Shown here: piece after piece, positions 61,927 through 64,000 of the stretch
How positions within the stretch are numbered: the first letter of the stretch is position 1
Layout of the letters: each line of letters opens with the position of its first letter
Program-made: the position numbers and the translations under genes
The notes under the pieces: generated by a model
What the model was told of the DNA's origin: nothing
Database searches by the model: none
What the model saw: the letters and a program-made list of their open reading frames with translations, nothing else
DNA from: Lacticaseibacillus jixianensis
Lineage (GTDB): Bacteria > Bacillota > Bacilli > Lactobacillales > Lactobacillaceae
DNA: 64,000 nucleotides
Assembly: GCF_003946485.1 (NCBI RefSeq)
Contig: NZ_RHOJ01000008.1
Span: 1 to 64,000, forward strand
Reading direction: 5' to 3'

Positions 61927-62817
61927 ATGCAACTCGACTTATCGCACTTCACGTACACCGGCAAGGGCGACTTCAAGCTCAAGGACTGGGACAATGATAT
62001 TCCTAAAACTGAACAGGGGCTCACTGAGGAAGAGATCAGAGCCGAAATCGCCCAGGACGTGCAGACGCTCGCCGCCGCTCAGAGTATGCTATACGCCCAA
62101 AAGCGGTACAGCTTACTCTTGATTTTCCAGGGCATGGACGCTGCAGGCAAGGACGGGATGATCCGGCATGTGATGACCGGTGTCAATCCCCAGGGCACGA
62201 CGGTTGTCTCCTTCAAACAACCAACCGCCGAGGAACTCACCCACGACTATCTGTGGCGAACCCGGGTCGCGTTCCCCGCGGCCGGCAACATCACGATCTT
62301 CAACCGGTCACACTACGAGGAGGTCTTGGTCGACCGAGTCCACCCCGAGAACCTGCTGGCTGAGCACCTGCCTGGCATTGACAGCGTGGCCGACGTCACC
62401 CCGCAGTTCTGGGCACAGCGCTACAAGGACATCCGCCAGCTGGAGAACATGGCCAGCCGCAACGGCATCGTCGTTGAGAAATTCTTCCTTTACCTCAGCA
62501 AAGACGAGCAGAAGGAGCGGTTCTTGGACCGCATCGAGCAGCCGGATAAGAACTGGAAATTCTCCGCCGCCGACATTCAGGAGCGCCGCTTCTGGACCGA
62601 CTACCAGGAGGCCTATCAGGACGCCATTGGTGCCACTGCGACCAAGCACGCCCCGTGGCACATCATTCCCGCCGACAACAAGTGGTTCGGCCGCCTGATC
62701 GTGTCAAAACTGATCTTGGCGCGCCTGGCCAAGCTGCCCCTGGCCTACCCGGCGGTGACCGCGGCGCAAAAGGCAGGTCTGCACGCCGCGCTAGCAGAAT
62801 TGACCCAAACAGACTAA
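61927..62817 (+). CDS. ppk2: Polyphosphate kinase 2 family protein
   Basis: PPK2 enzymes transfer phosphate between polyphosphate and nucleotides in the cytosol. The 296-residue protein has Walker A GMDAAGKDGMIRHV, the block GVNPQGTTVVSFKQPT, FNRSHYEEVLVDRVHP (Walker B region) and FFLYLSKDEQKERFLDRI. The nucleotide preference (ADP, GDP or AMP) cannot be stated. The ATG follows AAAGGAGGCCAG. Confidence 0.93.
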   Translation: MQLDLSHFTYTGKGDFKLKDWDNDIPKTEQGLTEEEIRAEIAQDVQTLAAAQSMLYAQKRYSLLLIFQGMDAAGKDGMIRHVMTGVNPQGTTVVSFKQPTAEELTHDYLWRTRVAFPAAGNITIFNRSHYEEVLVDRVHPENLLAEHLPGIDSVADVTPQFWAQRYKDIRQLENMASRNGIVVEKFFLYLSKDEQKERFLDRIEQPDKNWKFSAADIQERRFWTDYQEAYQDAIGATATKHAPWHIIPADNKWFGRLIVSKLILARLAKLPLAYPAVTAAQKAGLHAALAELTQTD

Positions 62818-63187
62818 GCCTTGAGCAAGTGAAAGGCCCTGCCGTTTCCGCTTCGAAACAGCAGGGCCTCCGTCAGGGAAAACATCGCTTGAGCGCTGTG
62901 CAATGGCGCCAGAATGGCCGGCTTCTTGCGCCACCATCATTGTATGCCCGGTGCACGTCGCCGGCAAAAGATATGACTTGATCACAGGGGGCCCCGCCAT
63001 CATCCGGACTGGATGACGACGGGGCGCTTTTTTCTTCAGTTCATGTGGGACACGGGGGATGCAGGCGAACCACCGCCATTTTTTACTAAAAAGTAGGTTA
63101 AACACCTAATTATCAGACCCACCGCATGCCTCGGCGATGGATTTAAGCCCGTTGTGCTTCCGCAACCTCACCACCGCCGACACTATT
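62818..63187. other. Intergenic region between ppk2 and the alpha-glucosidase gene
   Basis: It holds a GC stem AGGCCCTGC/GCAGGGCCT (62834-62869) without a T tract, the ppk2 terminator (62991-63032) and otherwise nothing recognisable. The open frame on the minus strand at 62791-63105 crosses the terminator and is not called. Confidence 0.5.
62991..63032 (+). terminator. Terminator downstream of ppk2
   Basis: GCCCCGCCATCATCC pairs with GGATGACGACGGGGC (one mismatch) around a five-base loop and ends in T6. Confidence 0.85.
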
Positions 63188-64000
63188 TTAGGCCAGGAGG
63201 ATCGCTCTGACTTCGTAGGGTCGCAGCGTCGCCGTGTGGGCCACTGCGTAATTATGAACGAGCTGCTCGCCGGCAGCCGCGGCGGCGGGGCAGGCAACGG
63301 TCTCTGCCGTGAAGTTGGCGGTGACCACCAGGGTCTGGCCGTCAAGCGTGCGGGTATAGCACCACGTCTGCTCATTGGTCGGGTCAAGCAGCGCGTACTG
63401 AGCGTAGACGATCAGCGGATACTTTCGCCGCAGGGCAGTGAGGTGCTGGTAGAAATAATACAGGGACTGGGGATCCGCCAAGGCCGCCTTGGCGTTGATC
63501 GCCGGATAATTGGGATTGACCTCGATCCACGGTCGCCCCTGCGTGAAGCCAGCGTTGGCTGAATCGTCCCACTGCATCGGGGTCCGGGCGTTGTCCCGTG
63601 AGCCGTGATGAACGCCTGCCATCATTTGGTCAGCCGTGAGCTGGCCGGAGTCAACGAACTCGTGGTAGGCGTTATACGTTTCGATATCCCGGTAGTCCGC
63701 GAGCTGGCGGAACGCGACGTTGGTCATGCCCAGCTCCTCGCCCTGATAGATGTACGGCGTCCCCTGCATCAGATGCAAGACCGCGGCCAGCATCTTGGCA
63801 GACAGGACCCGGTACTGGGGCCGATCGTCACCAAAGCGGGAAACCACCCGCGGCTGATCGTGATTATTCCAGTAAAGTGAGTTCCAGGCTTTGCCCGCCA
63901 GCACCGTCTGCCAGCGCGACAGGATGGTCTTGAGCGCCACCAGCGACCACGGGTGCTTTTGCCACTTGCCAAACTGAGGGTCAAAATCCACCTCCATGTG
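63188..64000 (-). CDS. GH13 alpha-glucosidase / oligo-1,6-glucosidase, 5' part outside the window
   Basis: The visible 270 residues are the C-terminal half of a GH13_31-type enzyme that hydrolyses alpha-1,6- or alpha-1,4-linked isomalto- or malto-oligosaccharides in the cytosol. Blocks include WNNHDQPRVVSRFG (transition-state Asp region), GTPYIYQGEELGMTN, ARTPMQWDDSANAGFT and a final beta domain. The nucleophile region lies beyond the right edge. It runs towards ppk2. Confidence 0.9.
   Translation of the reverse strand, partial: HMEVDFDPQFGKWQKHPWSLVALKTILSRWQTVLAGKAWNSLYWNNHDQPRVVSRFGDDRPQYRVLSAKMLAAVLHLMQGTPYIYQGEELGMTNVAFRQLADYRDIETYNAYHEFVDSGQLTADQMMAGVHHGSRDNARTPMQWDDSANAGFTQGRPWIEVNPNYPAINAKAALADPQSLYYFYQHLTALRRKYPLIVYAQYALLDPTNEQTWCYTRTLDGQTLVVTANFTAETVACPAAAAAGEQLVHNYAVAHTATLRPYEVRAILLA

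Noticed and set aside
62834-62869. Intrinsic terminator immediately after ppk2
   Set aside because: The stem is good but no T run follows; the hairpin at 62991-63032 is the better terminator.
62791-63105. Minus-strand open frame of 104 codons
   Set aside because: It crosses the ppk2 terminator, has no ribosome site and shows no protein-like composition.

Overview
The window comes from a high-GC (around 60% by eye) Gram-positive lactic acid bacterium. Evidence: a lactobacillus-type PepN, an AsnA gene behind a T-box leader, a LexA/DinR-type SOS box before recA, purine-rich Shine-Dalgarno sites, mannose-family PTS genes, and a complete galacto-N-biose operon in the order described for Lacticaseibacillus casei (gnbREFGBCDA). 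A Lacticaseibacillus relative is the best inference; the species cannot be named. There are no rRNA or tRNA genes, no prophage, no transposase and no CRISPR array.

Layout. 0.1-5.2 kb: a HAD phosphatase, then a five-gene operon of two acyltransferases, two family-8 glycosyltransferases and a terminal TetR regulator, with a TetR-type palindrome at the promoter. 5.2-8.9 kb: a phosphate/phosphite/phosphonate-type ABC importer (phnD-phnC-phnE-phnE) behind a structured leader. 8.9-12.1 kb: recA with an SOS box, a CorA-type transporter and a lipid kinase. 12.3-22.4 kb: small regulator-plus-oxidoreductase units (TetR, AKR, TetR, SDR, MarR, SDR), T-box-asnA, a tyrosine phosphatase and an MFS exporter. 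22.6-30.1 kb: pepN, an ECF S component, pnuC, and two tandem secreted trypsin-like proteases whose 5' ends are both damaged. 30.3-41 kb: DUF2200, a GH1 6-phospho-beta-glucosidase, a GH31 glycosidase, a YczE-type membrane protein, two TagE-like glycosyltransferases and two oxidoreductases. 41-44.1 kb: an ABC exporter with a TetR regulator. 44.5-53.2 kb: the gnb operon followed by lacD. 54.1-60.7 kb: a galactose-type ABC importer (mglB-mglA-mglC) and an AraC-type response regulator with a degenerate receiver. 61.9-64 kb: PPK2 and the 3' part of a GH13 alpha-glucosidase.

How genes work together. The gnb PTS phosphorylates galacto-N-biose or lacto-N-biose. GnbG splits the phosphorylated disaccharide, NagA and AgaS convert the amino sugar phosphate towards tagatose-6-phosphate, and LacD cleaves tagatose-1,6-bisphosphate. 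The neighbouring mgl system would bring in free galactose-type sugars, and cre-like sites suggest catabolite repression.

The most notable signal is a family of 123-127 bp imperfect palindromes. Six units are in tandem at 60954-61697, one is at 53978-54103, one plus a deletion derivative at 44304-44468, and a half copy at 71-109. Stem sequences differ between units but covary, a single bulged G is kept in the central stem, and the internal loops and ends are constant. All copies lie in one orientation. Two full copies sit directly after the intrinsic terminator of a minus-strand gene, and the array abuts a similar terminator-like hairpin. This looks like a structured RNA or folded-DNA mobile element that I do not recognise.
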